Shown here in pieces: positions 8,445 through 17,415 of a DNA stretch of 64,000 nucleotides. Each line of letters starts with the position of its first letter. Positions within the stretch are counted from its first letter, which is position 1. The notes under the pieces were generated by a model. It searched no databases, was not told where the DNA came from, and worked only from the letters and a program-made list of their open reading frames with translations. The position numbers and the translations under genes are program-made. The stretch covers positions 806,001 through 870,000 of the forward strand of contig NZ_CP147505.1 of NCBI RefSeq assembly GCF_037201915.1. The letters run 5' to 3'. Origin of the DNA: Haloplanus sp. CK5-1 (lineage in GTDB: Archaea > Halobacteriota > Halobacteria > Halobacteriales > Haloferacaceae).

Positions 8445-9410
8445 TCAGACCGCTTCGATCGACTCGACGAGCCGACACTTCCTGCAGATCCGACCGCCCG
8501 TACTCGATCCACAGCGGTCGCACTCGCCGAGGTCGGTCCCGCCGTCGTCCCGGTACCGTCGTGCGGCCAGTTCGGCGAGTTCCTCGTAGCCGGCCATGAT
8601 CGAGTGGCGCGTCCCGGGGTGGTTTTCCTCCATCCCGAGCAACAGGTCCCGGATCTCCCCCCGGTAGGCCTCGCTCGCGTGTGGACACTCCGTGATGTGG
8701 GCCGGCAGGTCCGCGAGGTGGGCGTACAGCGCCACCTCCTTTTCGGGCACGTCACGCAGGGGTTTGGCCCGCGGCACGAAGTGGTCGCTCTCGGCTCGTC
8801 GGTCGAACGGTCCCAGACTCGCGTCGAAGTGTTTGGCCATCTGTTTCAGGTCGCCCTCGAAGAAGTTCATCAACGCGGTCTGTGCTTCGTCGTCGAGGTT
8901 GTGCCCCGTCAGGAGTTTGTCCGCGTCGAGTGCCTCCGCGTAGGACTCCAGCAAGTCGCGCCGGAACACACCACAGTACGCACACGCCGCCATGTCCTCG
9001 GGATCCTTCTCGACGACGTCGTCCATGCGAACCCCGAGTTCGTCCGCGTAGGACACCACCTCGTGGCGCAGGTCGCGGTCCTCAGTCAGTTCCCGACAGG
9101 CGTCGAGGCTCTCGTCGCGGTAGCCCTCGATCCCCTCGTGGATCGAGAGCGCGACCAGTTCGACCCGTGGATCGCGGCCGAACGTCTCCTCCAAGATGTG
9201 GGTGAGGACGACGCTGTCTTTCCCCCCGGAGAGTCCGACGACCCACGTCTGTGGGGTCTCCGGCGAGGCGTCCGACGGCAGCAGGCCGTCCTCGCGAATC
9301 CGCCGACGAACCCGCTTCTCGACCGACTCGCGGACGTGATCCTCACAGAGGTGAGCGCCGGAGTACGCCGCGTGCATCACCGCTTCGCGGCCGCACCTGT
9401 CGCAGTCCAT
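8445..9410 (-). CDS. ncsA: tRNA 2-thiolation protein NcsA (Ncs6/CTU1 family)
   Basis: A PP-loop ATPase that adenylates U34 of Lys/Glu/Gln tRNAs before sulfur transfer. In haloarchaea the sulfur comes from a SAMP carrier activated by UbaA, which is also encoded in this window at 54165. The 321-residue protein has a CDRC zinc pair at residues 3-6, the PP-loop SGGKDS at 61-66, CAYCGVFRRDLL with the catalytic cysteine region, GHNLDDEAQT, and a C-terminal zinc ribbon CDRC..CRKC. The ATG at 9410 is chosen because the upstream extension is Arg-rich shadow. It converges on ftsZ2 with a 28-bp gap. Confidence 0.92.
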   Translation of the reverse strand: MDCDRCGREAVMHAAYSGAHLCEDHVRESVEKRVRRRIREDGLLPSDASPETPQTWVVGLSGGKDSVVLTHILEETFGRDPRVELVALSIHEGIEGYRDESLDACRELTEDRDLRHEVVSYADELGVRMDDVVEKDPEDMAACAYCGVFRRDLLESYAEALDADKLLTGHNLDDEAQTALMNFFEGDLKQMAKHFDASLGPFDRRAESDHFVPRAKPLRDVPEKEVALYAHLADLPAHITECPHASEAYRGEIRDLLLGMEENHPGTRHSIMAGYEELAELAARRYRDDGGTDLGECDRCGSSTGGRICRKCRLVESIEAV

Positions 9411-9487
9411 CACGCGCCCTTGCCGGGCGGACGGTATCACGGTTTCGTTGGACAACCGTTTTGCCCGCCGGGACGAAAGTGAGCGTG

Positions 9488-10192
9488 ATGGATCGGGACG
9501 CCGCACTCGACCGGGCCGCCGAGATCGTCGACTGCGTGGAGCGAAGCGCCACGGACGACCCAACCGGCGCCGCCGACCGTCCGACGGCGTCCGACGCCGA
9601 TCCACCCCTCCTCCCGGTTCCCGTCCGCGAGGTGTGGGTGTACGGCGACGTCGCCCTCGGTCTCGATCCGATCGACCGCCTCGACGTGTACGTCACCAAG
9701 GACCTCCTTATGCGCGGCGACGCCGACCGCGAGGCCGAGTTCGAGGCACAGTACGGCGTCTCGGGGGTCGGCAAGAGCGTCGACGCCGACTGGGCCGCCG
9801 CCTACCCCGAACACGTCCGGGCCAACGACAACGGCCACGCCGCTCCCGAACGGTGTCTCGCCGCTCACCTCCTGGACGACGACGAACCGATCCACCTCGA
9901 AGTGTGCAACGCCTCCTTTTCGGACAACGTCACCCAGCGTCTGAAGGGAGCGATGGCCCGGGAGAACTACGAACAGATCCTCGACCCCCGCGGCGTCTGT
10001 CTGTGGGCCGACGGCCGCCGCGACGACGACGCGATGGCGAAACTCCGCGGGGGCGAACTCGCCTTCCCGACCCTGTCGGAGGCTCTGGAGATGCTGGGGC
10101 TCGACGAGGCCACCGCCGCCGAGGCCGCCGACGTGATGCGGGCGCGCCGGGCCGAGGAGACGGGGCGGACGGTCCGTGGCGACGTGGTGTAG
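9488..10192 (+). CDS. Uncharacterised haloarchaeal protein in front of the FtsZ-like gene
   Basis: A 234-residue soluble protein starting at ATG 9488; a GTG at 9479 is an alternative. The recognisable core is VREVWVYGDVALGLDPIDRLDVYVTKDLLM (about residues 42-72) followed by a conserved-looking segment with CLAAHLLDDDEPIHLEVCNASF. I do not know its function. It is divergent from ncsA with a 77-bp gap and lies 11 nt before the FtsZ-like gene at 10204, so the two are probably one transcript. Confidence 0.75.
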   Translation: MDRDAALDRAAEIVDCVERSATDDPTGAADRPTASDADPPLLPVPVREVWVYGDVALGLDPIDRLDVYVTKDLLMRGDADREAEFEAQYGVSGVGKSVDADWAAAYPEHVRANDNGHAAPERCLAAHLLDDDEPIHLEVCNASFSDNVTQRLKGAMARENYEQILDPRGVCLWADGRRDDDAMAKLRGGELAFPTLSEALEMLGLDEATAAEAADVMRARRAEETGRTVRGDVV

Positions 10193-10203
10193 TCGGTAGA
10201 CAC

Positions 10204-10986
10204 ATGCCGATCCCCGACGTCGGTCGTTCTGTGTCGGACGACACCGCGGATCCGGCGTGGACGCCCTCGGTCTCGGTCGTCGGCCTCGGCGACGCCGGCA
10301 CCGAGACGGTCGACGCGGTCACCACGCCGACGGCGACCACGTTCGCCACCGTCGACGGTCCGGACGACGCGGCCGCGGTCGCGGCCTCGGTCGCGGCCGA
10401 CGACTTCTGTTATCTCACCGGCGACGTGAGCGACCCGGCCGTCGTCGACGCGGCCGAGACGATACTGGACGCCACCGAGGGACACACCTCCTTCTTCCTC
10501 GAGGGGACGACCGACCGGCCCGAACCGATCGTCGAGGGCTGTGACTTCCTGCTCCCGATCGATCCCGACGCCGCGCCGCCCCCCGACGGTCGGGCACTCG
10601 TGGCGAGTGCGATCGTCGACTGCGCCGAGGCGATGCTCCGGCCGACCGGTCAGGATCTCGGGTACGGCGACATCCTGCTGGCGACCCGATCCGGCCGGAT
10701 CGGATCGCTTCGGGTGGCGGCGATCGGCGGTCTCCAGCATCCCCTGACCGACCGCGTCGACGTGACCGATCCGGACGGCGTGCTCCACTTCCTCTGTGGC
10801 GACGAGACCCTCTCTCACACGTTCGCCGACGTGCGGGGATCCCGCCGCTCCCGGGAGTATCCGGACGCCAACGAGTTCCTCTGGGATCGACGCATCCACG
10901 ACCGCTACGGCGACCCAGCACACGTCAAGACGATCACCACCGTCGCCGCCGACGCCGACCGTCGGGAACGGCTCCTGCGATCCTGA
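10204..10986 (+). CDS. Degenerate FtsZ/tubulin-fold protein lacking GTP-binding loops
   Basis: The 260-residue product lines up with the FtsZ2 encoded 1.8 kb away along its whole length. SVSVVGLGDAGTETVDAV matches FtsZ loop 1 ([15 protein letters not shown]). DDFCYLTGDVSDPAVVDA takes the place of the GGGTGTG signature block. CDFLLPIDPD matches the H7 entry and QDLGYGDILLATRSGRIG matches the [14 protein letters not shown] loop. GVLHFLCGDETLS, FLWDRRIHDRYGDPAHVKTITTVA matches the C-terminal domain. The glycines and catalytic aspartates needed for GTP hydrolysis are missing or altered, so it is probably a non-catalytic paralogue. The relationship is from my manual alignment and was not computed. 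Confidence 0.65.
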   Translation: MPIPDVGRSVSDDTADPAWTPSVSVVGLGDAGTETVDAVTTPTATTFATVDGPDDAAAVAASVAADDFCYLTGDVSDPAVVDAAETILDATEGHTSFFLEGTTDRPEPIVEGCDFLLPIDPDAAPPPDGRALVASAIVDCAEAMLRPTGQDLGYGDILLATRSGRIGSLRVAAIGGLQHPLTDRVDVTDPDGVLHFLCGDETLSHTFADVRGSRRSREYPDANEFLWDRRIHDRYGDPAHVKTITTVAADADRRERLLRS

Positions 10987-10991
10987 CGCCG

Positions 10992-11792
10992 TCACTCGGG
11001 GACGTGCCCGACCGTCACGTCGAAGGGCACCACCTCCGCGCGGCGGTACGTCCCCGCCCGCATCGCCGCGACCACTTCGCGACCCATCTCCCGCCACGCC
11101 GCCCGGAGGTCGTCGTACTCGTCACCGACCGCCCGCTTGAGCTCCGTCTCGTGGTCGGCCAACCCCGCTCCGGTCGCCTTCCGTGTCGCGTCCTGCAGGT
11201 CACCCTCGTCGTACGGCGGTTCGATCACCTTCCGGTGGTAGTGGCGGCGCGTCGTCACGCCGACCAGCCCCGCCGCCTCGAACGCCTCGACCGTCCGGTC
11301 GCCGAGCGCCACGTCCGTCTCGACACCCTCGAGGTACGCCTCGCGGACCCGACGCTCCAGGTCGACCTCGCGGTCGACCGTCGACTCGACGGCCACGTCC
11401 GCGTTGTCGGGTTCGACGGCGGCCACGGCGTCGGCGGCGACACGGTGGAACTCCCGGACCGCCGCGTCCGGTCGCGGCAGGTTGACGAGCAACGCCTGAC
11501 ACGCGACGAGGTCGGCCGCGCCGTCACCGAAGGGGAGCCGAGTGGCGTCACCGGCGACGACCGGCAGGCCGGTCTCCTCGCGGGCGGCGACGAGGAGTTC
11601 GGGATCGGCGTCGACGCCGATCACCTCGGCGTCGCCCGCCTCCTCGTCGAGAACGCGGGTGAACTCGCCGGAGCCACAGCCGACGTCGAGCACCCGGTCT
11701 CGGTCCGGCAGGTCCAGGGCGTCGAGTGCCGCCCGCGACGACCACAGGCCCGCCCGCGTCCGTCGGAGGTAGTCGGCCGAGAATCTGCGCAC
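10992..11792 (-). CDS. Class I SAM-dependent methyltransferase
   Basis: A 266-residue protein from GTG 11792. The Rossmann-fold SAM motif is VLDVGCGSGEFTRVL (residues about 34-48), followed by EVIGVDADPELLVAA (acidic ribose-binding residue) and GDATRLPFGDGAADLVAC, typical of UbiE/type-11 methyltransferases. The substrate cannot be told. The start is only 29 nt from the end of the upstream minus-strand nuclease gene, which suggests co-transcription. It converges with the FtsZ-like gene, leaving 5 nt between stops. Confidence 0.85.
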   Translation of the reverse strand: MRRFSADYLRRTRAGLWSSRAALDALDLPDRDRVLDVGCGSGEFTRVLDEEAGDAEVIGVDADPELLVAAREETGLPVVAGDATRLPFGDGAADLVACQALLVNLPRPDAAVREFHRVAADAVAAVEPDNADVAVESTVDREVDLERRVREAYLEGVETDVALGDRTVEAFEAAGLVGVTTRRHYHRKVIEPPYDEGDLQDATRKATGAGLADHETELKRAVGDEYDDLRAAWREMGREVVAAMRAGTYRRAEVVPFDVTVGHVPE

Positions 11793-11821
11793 GCCCCCTG
11801 TACCGCGTCGGGACTCAAAAG

Positions 11822-13069
11822 TCAGTCGTCGTGGCGGCGTGCGGCGACGGTGGCGGCCGCGACGACCGAGACGACGGTCGCCACGACCCCGAATCCCGGC
11901 GCGTCGGCGTCCGACTCGGTCCCGGTGACCGTCGGTGTGGTTCCGGCTTCGGTCCCGGCTTCGGTTTCCCGTTCCGTCGGTGACGGCGTCGGCGACGCGG
12001 TCGTCGGGTCGGCGGGAACGAGCGTCGCGACCACGCCCGCGTGGTCCGACGGCCAGAGGCGTTCGCCGTCGGCGGCGATCCGCTCCGTCGGATCGGCACC
12101 GACCCGCGTCGCGTCCGCCACACGCAGTCTATCCCCCACGAGGACGTGATCGATTCGGGCGTCGAGCGACGGGTCGGCGTTCCGCAGATCCGCCGCGTGA
12201 CAGCACGTGGCACCGACTCCGGCGTCGCCGGCGGCGTCGCCGAAGTCCGCAGTGAGGTGGTCGTACGCCGCGGTCGATCCGCCGGGACCGCTGTTGCAGT
12301 CGCCGACGAGGACGACCGGACCGGCGCGGTCGACGAGGCGGTCGCGCAGCTCCGCCGCCTGCGCCGCCCGAACCTCCGCCGACGCCGATTCGAGGTGTGT
12401 GTTGCAGAACGTGACCGCGAGGTCACCGACCGACGCCTCGACGACCTCGTACCCCCGGTCGACGGCGACCGTTCGGTCGTCCACCGACAGCGAGAGGCCG
12501 GCGTCGAAGGTGCCGGTCGTCGTCCCGTCGGTCGCGACCCGTTCGTGTGCGAGTATCAGGTCTCGGTCGGTCAGGCGCACGTCTCGGGGTTCGCCCTCGA
12601 CAGTCGCCGGCAACTGGACGTCCGCGGGTTCAGTCGTGGCGACGACGCGGTAGGGCAGGTCGCGCGCGTCGAGTGCCGACAGCAGCCGCTCCCGGAAGTC
12701 GTACCGAACGTCCGTCGCCGTCGGCGTGGTTCCGTCGCTCCGGGGGCCGCTCCGAATCAGGGCGGCCTCCTGTATCCCCACGAGGTCCGGTTCGGTCCGC
12801 GAGAGTTCGCCGGCGATGGCGTCGAGGCGACGGCCCACGCGACTCCGGTCGACAGCCGCGACGAGATCGGTCACCGCCGACTGGATCGTCTCGTCACCCG
12901 CCGCCGCCGCGAACAGGTCGAACAGGTCGCCGCCGAGATAGCAGTTGCGCGTGGCGACGGTGACCGTCCGGCGGTCCGTCCGTGCCCGCCCGCGCCCGCT
13001 TCCGACGCCCGCCAGTCCGCCGGCCCAACCTATCCCGGCGAGGACGCCGCGTCTGGTGACCCGTCTCAT
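11822..13069 (-). CDS. Secreted endonuclease/exonuclease/phosphatase-fold protein with PGF-type C-terminal anchor
   Basis: A 415-residue exported protein. The N-terminus MRRVTRRGVLAGIGWAGGLAG is a signal sequence with an RR pair. The body has DNase I-like fold marks: RNCYLGGDL, DLVGIQEAAL, CNTHLES, LVGDCNSGPGG, IDHVLV and SDHAGVVATL. Then comes a Thr/Ser/Pro-rich stretch and a C-terminal tripartite tail: PGF at about residues 388-390, a hydrophobic helix, and basic RRHDD. That is the PGF-CTERM signal processed by archaeosortase A and replaced by a lipid anchor. It may degrade nucleic acid or dephosphorylate a lipid or sugar outside the cell; the substrate is unknown. Confidence 0.85.
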   Translation of the reverse strand: MRRVTRRGVLAGIGWAGGLAGVGSGRGRARTDRRTVTVATRNCYLGGDLFDLFAAAAGDETIQSAVTDLVAAVDRSRVGRRLDAIAGELSRTEPDLVGIQEAALIRSGPRSDGTTPTATDVRYDFRERLLSALDARDLPYRVVATTEPADVQLPATVEGEPRDVRLTDRDLILAHERVATDGTTTGTFDAGLSLSVDDRTVAVDRGYEVVEASVGDLAVTFCNTHLESASAEVRAAQAAELRDRLVDRAGPVVLVGDCNSGPGGSTAAYDHLTADFGDAAGDAGVGATCCHAADLRNADPSLDARIDHVLVGDRLRVADATRVGADPTERIAADGERLWPSDHAGVVATLVPADPTTASPTPSPTERETEAGTEAGTTPTVTGTESDADAPGFGVVATVVSVVAAATVAARRHDD

Positions 13070-13109
13070 CCGCCATCCTCACCGGGTGGTTGGATCGACA
13101 CCACCGTGC

Positions 13110-13937
13110 TCACTCCCGCAGTCCGTGGACGCGGTCGACGTTCCAGGCGAACCCCTTGCCGTCCTCGGTCGGCGTCTCGAGGACGAAGGGCAGGTCCCGC
13201 AGATCGGGGTGGTTGACGATCCGGCGCATGCCGTCGACGCCGATCTCCCCCTCGCCGACGTGGGCGTGTTCGTCCTTGTTCGTCCCGCAGGCGTGTTTCG
13301 AGTCGTTGAGGTGGATGCAGTGGAGGTCGTCGACGCCGACCACGTCGTCGAACTCGGCGACGACCCGGTCGACCCCTTCGGGCGTCGAGAGGTCGTAGCC
13401 CGCCGCGAAGGCGTGAGCCGTGTCGAGACAGACGCCCAGATCGTGGTCACAGCGGTCGCGGACCGCCGCGAGGTGTTCGAACTCGCCGCCGAGTTTCGTC
13501 CCGCTCCCCGCGTCGCTCTCGACGAGGACCGTCACGCCCTCGGGGACGTCGAGTTCGTCGAGTGCGCTCGCCGCGTTGTCGAGGCCGCCCTCGACGCCCG
13601 CGCCCGTGTGCGCCCCGAGGTGGACGTTCACGTACTCGATGCCGAGTTCCTCGGCGGCGTCCACCTCACGTTGCATGCTGTCGATCGACTTCTCGCGGAG
13701 GTCCGTCTTCGGCGTACAGAGGTTGACCAGGTAGGAGGAGTGGATCACCCACGGGCCGTCGAGGTGGGCGGCGGTCCCCTCGCGGAAGGCGGCCGCCTCG
13801 TCGTCGTCGACGTTCGGGTGTTGCCAGACCTGCGGCGAGTGGGTGAAGATCTGTCCGCAGTTGCCGCCGACGTCACGCTGGTTGTCCACCGCGTTGTCGA
13901 CGCCGCCGGCGACGGATACGTGTGCTCCGACTCGCAT
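13110..13937 (-). CDS. nfo: Deoxyribonuclease IV (AP endonuclease Nfo)
   Basis: A 275-residue TIM-barrel endonuclease that cuts 5' of abasic sites in base-excision repair. Zinc-ligand motifs are visible: [71 protein letters not shown] and the final VLETPTEDG. The length is normal for the family. The ATG at 13937 is followed directly by [12 protein letters not shown], the usual start. It faces the redoxin pseudogene across an 81-bp gap. Confidence 0.95.
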   Translation of the reverse strand: MRVGAHVSVAGGVDNAVDNQRDVGGNCGQIFTHSPQVWQHPNVDDDEAAAFREGTAAHLDGPWVIHSSYLVNLCTPKTDLREKSIDSMQREVDAAEELGIEYVNVHLGAHTGAGVEGGLDNAASALDELDVPEGVTVLVESDAGSGTKLGGEFEHLAAVRDRCDHDLGVCLDTAHAFAAGYDLSTPEGVDRVVAEFDDVVGVDDLHCIHLNDSKHACGTNKDEHAHVGEGEIGVDGMRRIVNHPDLRDLPFVLETPTEDGKGFAWNVDRVHGLRE

Positions 13938-14018
13938 ACCGGGCGGTCGGGGCGCGCGAGCAAAGGGGCTTCGACTCCGGGGCGAACGGTTTTGTCACCC
14001 CCCGTCGAAGGACGGTGT

Positions 14019-14550
14019 ATGGACAGGGACGGCCCGATCGAGGTCGGCGAGACGGTCCCGGACGTGACCGCGACGCTCGTCGATCCCGACGGTACCGACG
14101 AGGAGGTCTCGCTCGGCACACTCGTCGCGGATCGCCCGGTGTTGCTCAGCTTCTACACCGCGGATTTCAGCCCCGACTGCATCGACGAGTGGTGTTCGTT
14201 TCGCGACTTCGACTGGTTCTCCAGCGGCGAACACGTCCGGGTCGTCGGCTGTAGCAAGTCGAGTCCCGGTCCACCACCGGTTCATCGACTACCTCGGACT
14301 CAAGTTCCCGCTCTACTCGGACTCCGACCTCCGCGTCTCCGACGCCTTCGGCGTCACCTACCGCGCGCTCGGCGTCTCGAAGCGGTCGCGTCGCTCCTGT
14401 TTTCTCGTCGACCGGGATCTGACCGTTCGGTACCGCTGGGTCGGCGAACACTGGCTCGACCCCACGCGGGACACCCCGCCGGTCGACGAGATTCACGACA
14501 CGATCACCGAGACCCTCGATGTCGGCGAGCCGGAGACGTTCGGGTTCTAG
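14019..14550 (+). pseudogene. Peroxiredoxin-like redoxin gene with a frameshift
   Basis: Frame one (from ATG 14019) encodes MDRDGPIEVGETVPDVTATL and FSPDCIDEWCSFRDFDWF, reaching VVGCSKS near 14261. The natural continuation HHRFIDYLGLKFPLYSDSDL to the end ETFGF (stop 14548-14550) is in the next frame. The total of 532 nt is one more than a multiple of three, so one extra base near 14262-14271, or two lost bases, separates the halves. Skipping one base there gives a smooth SKSVPVHHRFIDY. Both halves look intact otherwise, so the change is recent or is an assembly error. The intact protein would be a thioredoxin-fold peroxidase of about 176 residues. Confidence 0.8.
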
Positions 14551-14599
14551 TTCGGTGTGGTCGCCGTCCCGTCTCTCACTCGCGGCCGAGTCGTCGGGT

Positions 14600-15427
14600 T
14601 CACCGTGGCCGACGCCGCGTCCACTCGACGCTCCCGTACTTCTCTTCCGCCCGCTCGCGCGCCCGAGAGAGTTCGTCGTCGGTCCACGCGCCCGGATCGG
14701 CGTCGGCCCACGCCCCGAGAGCCGCCTCGACGGTGTCGACGGCGTCCTCACGGCTCGTCTCCGTGTGTTCGTCGATCCCGGTCACCCGGTCACGGAACGT
14801 TCCGATGTCGACGTCGCCCTCGGCGAACACGGACAGGTGTCTGTCGGGGCGGACCGAGTACGTGAGCGACCCGTGCTGGACGACGGCGTCCGTGCGTCGG
14901 TGCTGGGCGTTCCCGCTCACCTTCCGTGGCCCACGTTCGCCCGACACGACCACGTCGTGTGCGGGGTGGAGTCCGCGCAGGTAGCAGGCCGGCTGGTGGA
15001 CTGCGGGTCGCCCCGACTCGGCGAACTGTGCCGGCACGCCGAGGCGGTCGAAGGCGTCCATTATCGGGGCACAGAGCTGTCGGTACGACGCCACGAGGTC
15101 GCCCGGGAGTTCCTCGTCCGGCGCGACGATCGTGTAGGAGATGTCCCCGTCCGTGTCGTGGTAGATCCCGCCGCCACCGGTCTGACGGCGCGTGACGCCG
15201 ATCCCCTCGCGCTCGCAGTAGTTCCAGTCGACGGTGTCGGGGTCTTGGTGGTACCCCAGCGAGAGCGTCGACGGCTCCCAGTGGTAGACGCGCACGGTTC
15301 GGGGGCCACCCGCGGCGGCCGTCTCCGCTGCGATCTCGTCGAGTGCCATGTTCATCGGTCCCGACCACGATTCCTCGCGGATCAGCCGCCACTCACGGTC
15401 GGCGTACGCCCCGGCGCTCGCGTCCAT
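14600..15427 (-). CDS. Lipoate-protein ligase A-family protein
   Basis: A 275-residue biotin/lipoate ligase-fold protein. The core shows LSLGYHQDPDTVDWNYCEREGIGVTRR, the glycine-rich RQTGGGGIYHD, and RKVSGNAQHRR with the conserved lysine that contacts lipoyl-AMP. The HGSLTYSV block follows. It would attach lipoate or octanoate to E2 or glycine-cleavage H proteins; which one cannot be told. The ATG at 15427 was chosen; the in-frame sequence further upstream belongs to the creatininase-family gene. Confidence 0.85.
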   Translation of the reverse strand: MDASAGAYADREWRLIREESWSGPMNMALDEIAAETAAAGGPRTVRVYHWEPSTLSLGYHQDPDTVDWNYCEREGIGVTRRQTGGGGIYHDTDGDISYTIVAPDEELPGDLVASYRQLCAPIMDAFDRLGVPAQFAESGRPAVHQPACYLRGLHPAHDVVVSGERGPRKVSGNAQHRRTDAVVQHGSLTYSVRPDRHLSVFAEGDVDIGTFRDRVTGIDEHTETSREDAVDTVEAALGAWADADPGAWTDDELSRARERAEEKYGSVEWTRRRPR

Positions 15428-15470
15428 GCACGCAGGTCGGGCCCGACGGCAAAGGGTTTCGCGGTCGGCG

Positions 15471-16274
15471 TCAGCGAGCCTGTTCGTGGAGGCGGCGGAG
15501 TACGTCCGCCACCTCGTCGACGAACACCTCGAAGAACCGCTCGCCCTTCTCGGGCGTCGCCAGTTCCGGCGTTCCGACGGCTCCGGTCTCGCTGTACGCG
15601 TCGAAGTCGGCGTACGCCGCCAGCGGCCCCGGGTGCGAGAGGTCGTCGCGCGCCCGGTCGTACGGCGAGTCCCAGGGCGTCCCCTCGGCGGCCTCCATGT
15701 CGACGAGGTCCGGACGGAGGTGGCGAAGCATCGACGTCTCCACCTCGCCCGCGTGGCCGGCACCGCCGCGGTCGCTCTCCCGTATCTCGCCGATCCGGTC
15801 TGCACCCAGATCGAAGTACGTCACGCCGAGGACGTCGGCGTCGCGGTGGGCGGCCCCGACGGTGCTCGTCGCGCTCGCGACGACGGCACCGTTGCCGCCG
15901 TGGCCGTTCAAAAAGAGCAGTCCGTCGAACCCGTTGTCCAGCACCGACGCCGCGGTGTCCTCGAGCAGCGAGAGCAGGTCACCGCCGTCGAGGCTCGCCG
16001 TCCCGCCGAAGGGCGTGTGGTGTGGGGAGTGGCCCGTCCAGAGGGGCGGTGTCACGAGCACCGGTTGCTCCGCAGCGACGCGTTCCGCCGCCGTCGTCGC
16101 GACGGCGTCGGCGAGTATCGTGTCCGTCGCTGTCGGGAGGTGGTGGCCGTGCTGTTCGAGGCTTCCGACCGGAACGACTGCCGTCGATCCCTCCCGCTCG
16201 GCCAGGTCCCGAACTGCCGGATACGGGGTCCCGGCCCATTCGACCGACGACGAGCCGATGGATTCGTACACCAT
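15471..16274 (-). CDS. Creatininase-family amidohydrolase
   Basis: A 267-residue member of the creatininase/creatinine amidohydrolase family, metal-dependent hydrolases that open cyclic amides or formamides. Family motifs are VVPVGSLEQHGHHLPTATDT (metal ligands), the stretch HTPFGGTASLDG, LFLNGHGGNGAVV and GHAGEVETSMLRHLRPDLV. The gene lies back to back with the peptide-type ABC importer cluster starting at 16461, with a 186-bp AT-rich gap between. Together with the amidase and M20 carbamoylase of that cluster this suggests catabolism of cyclic or N-substituted amides, which is inference from neighbours. Confidence 0.85.
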   Translation of the reverse strand: MVYESIGSSSVEWAGTPYPAVRDLAEREGSTAVVPVGSLEQHGHHLPTATDTILADAVATTAAERVAAEQPVLVTPPLWTGHSPHHTPFGGTASLDGGDLLSLLEDTAASVLDNGFDGLLFLNGHGGNGAVVASATSTVGAAHRDADVLGVTYFDLGADRIGEIRESDRGGAGHAGEVETSMLRHLRPDLVDMEAAEGTPWDSPYDRARDDLSHPGPLAAYADFDAYSETGAVGTPELATPEKGERFFEVFVDEVADVLRRLHEQAR

Positions 16275-16460
16275 ACCCGCGCGTACGACCGAATCACGTA
16301 AAAAGTTCTCTCCCGCAATCGCGGCACATTATTGAACGGATACAACACAAAAAACCTCGTTTATCTGATTGTTTGTGTGTTCGTATGGGGAGTGTTAAAA
16401 TGACTATACAATTAGTAATCAAGGAGAACATTTTTCCCCCCGGTCGCGTTTGCCTCCAGT

Positions 16461-17414
16461 ATGCTATCAGGGGAGTTGGTACCAACACGCGTAACACGGG
16501 CGTTCGATACCGCCCGGAACAACCACATCGTACGCAACTTCGTCAGCGGTTTGCGGATGATGCTCGGCGACCGGACGACCGCGGTGTACTTCTGGATCCT
16601 GGTCGGGATCACCATCCTCGGGATCGTCGGCCCGGCGCTCGCTCCGTACGGCATCGAAGAGACCCAGTACGACGACGAGACCGGCGAGGTGCTGTCCGCC
16701 GCACCGCCGTCACTCGATCACCCGCTCGGGACGACGTTCGCGGGGTACGACGTGCTATCGCGGCTGTTGGTGGGTGCCCGTCCGACCGTGATCACGGGCA
16801 TCCTCGGGGGTGGTCTGATACTCACCATCGGGACCTCTATCGGTATCACGGCCGGGTACGTCGGCGGCCGGACCGAGACGCTCCTGATGCGGCTGACCGA
16901 CTTCGTCTATGGCGTGCCGCTCATCCCCTTCGGCATCGTCATGATCACCTTCCTCGGGGTCGGCTTCCTCTCGTCGATCCTGGTCATCGGCCTGATCCTG
17001 TGGCGTGGCGGCGCGCGGGTGATACGCGCCCAGACGCTACAGATCAAGCAGTACCCCTTCGTGAAGGTCGCCAAAGCGACGGGGGCGAGCAGGCGGCGCA
17101 TCATCATCAAACACGTCCTCCCGAACGTGGCCCCGATGGCCATCTTCTTCCTGGCGCTCGGGGTCGGGTACGCCATCATGCTTCAGGCGAGTCTCACCTT
17201 CCTCGGCGTCGCCTCCCCGTTCACGCCGTCGTGGGGCGTCATGATCCGGAACGCGTTCAACTCCGGCTACATGTCCGAGGCGTGGTGGTGGTCGATAACG
17301 CCCGGTCTCCTGATCGGCATCACCGTGCTGTCGACGTTCATGTTCGGACGCGGGTACGAGGACCTGATCACGGCCGACGGCGAGTCGGTCGAAGCCGACG
17401 CGGTGGGTGCCTGA
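16461..17414 (+). CDS. Peptide-type ABC transporter permease (DppC family)
   Basis: A 317-residue inner permease of the dipeptide/oligopeptide/nickel class. The DppC-type start AVYFWILVGITILGIVGPALAPY is followed by HPLGTTFAGYDVLSRLLVGARPT, and the cytoplasmic coupling loop is KVAKATGASRRRIIIKHVLPNVAPM. Six hydrophobic helices are visible. It begins the operon: the two ATPases follow with 1-nt gaps, and the partner permease comes later at 19889. This order, with the permeases split, is unusual compared with dppABCDF. The leader is AT-rich and carries a TTTAT-like box. Confidence 0.9.
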   Translation: MLSGELVPTRVTRAFDTARNNHIVRNFVSGLRMMLGDRTTAVYFWILVGITILGIVGPALAPYGIEETQYDDETGEVLSAAPPSLDHPLGTTFAGYDVLSRLLVGARPTVITGILGGGLILTIGTSIGITAGYVGGRTETLLMRLTDFVYGVPLIPFGIVMITFLGVGFLSSILVIGLILWRGGARVIRAQTLQIKQYPFVKVAKATGASRRRIIIKHVLPNVAPMAIFFLALGVGYAIMLQASLTFLGVASPFTPSWGVMIRNAFNSGYMSEAWWWSITPGLLIGITVLSTFMFGRGYEDLITADGESVEADAVGA

Positions 17415-17415
17415 C

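Noticed and set aside
7076-8755. A 559-codon open frame antisense to ftsZ2
   Set aside because: It mirrors the codon pattern of ftsZ2; in GC-rich haloarchaeal DNA long antisense frames are expected. The translation has no known domain.
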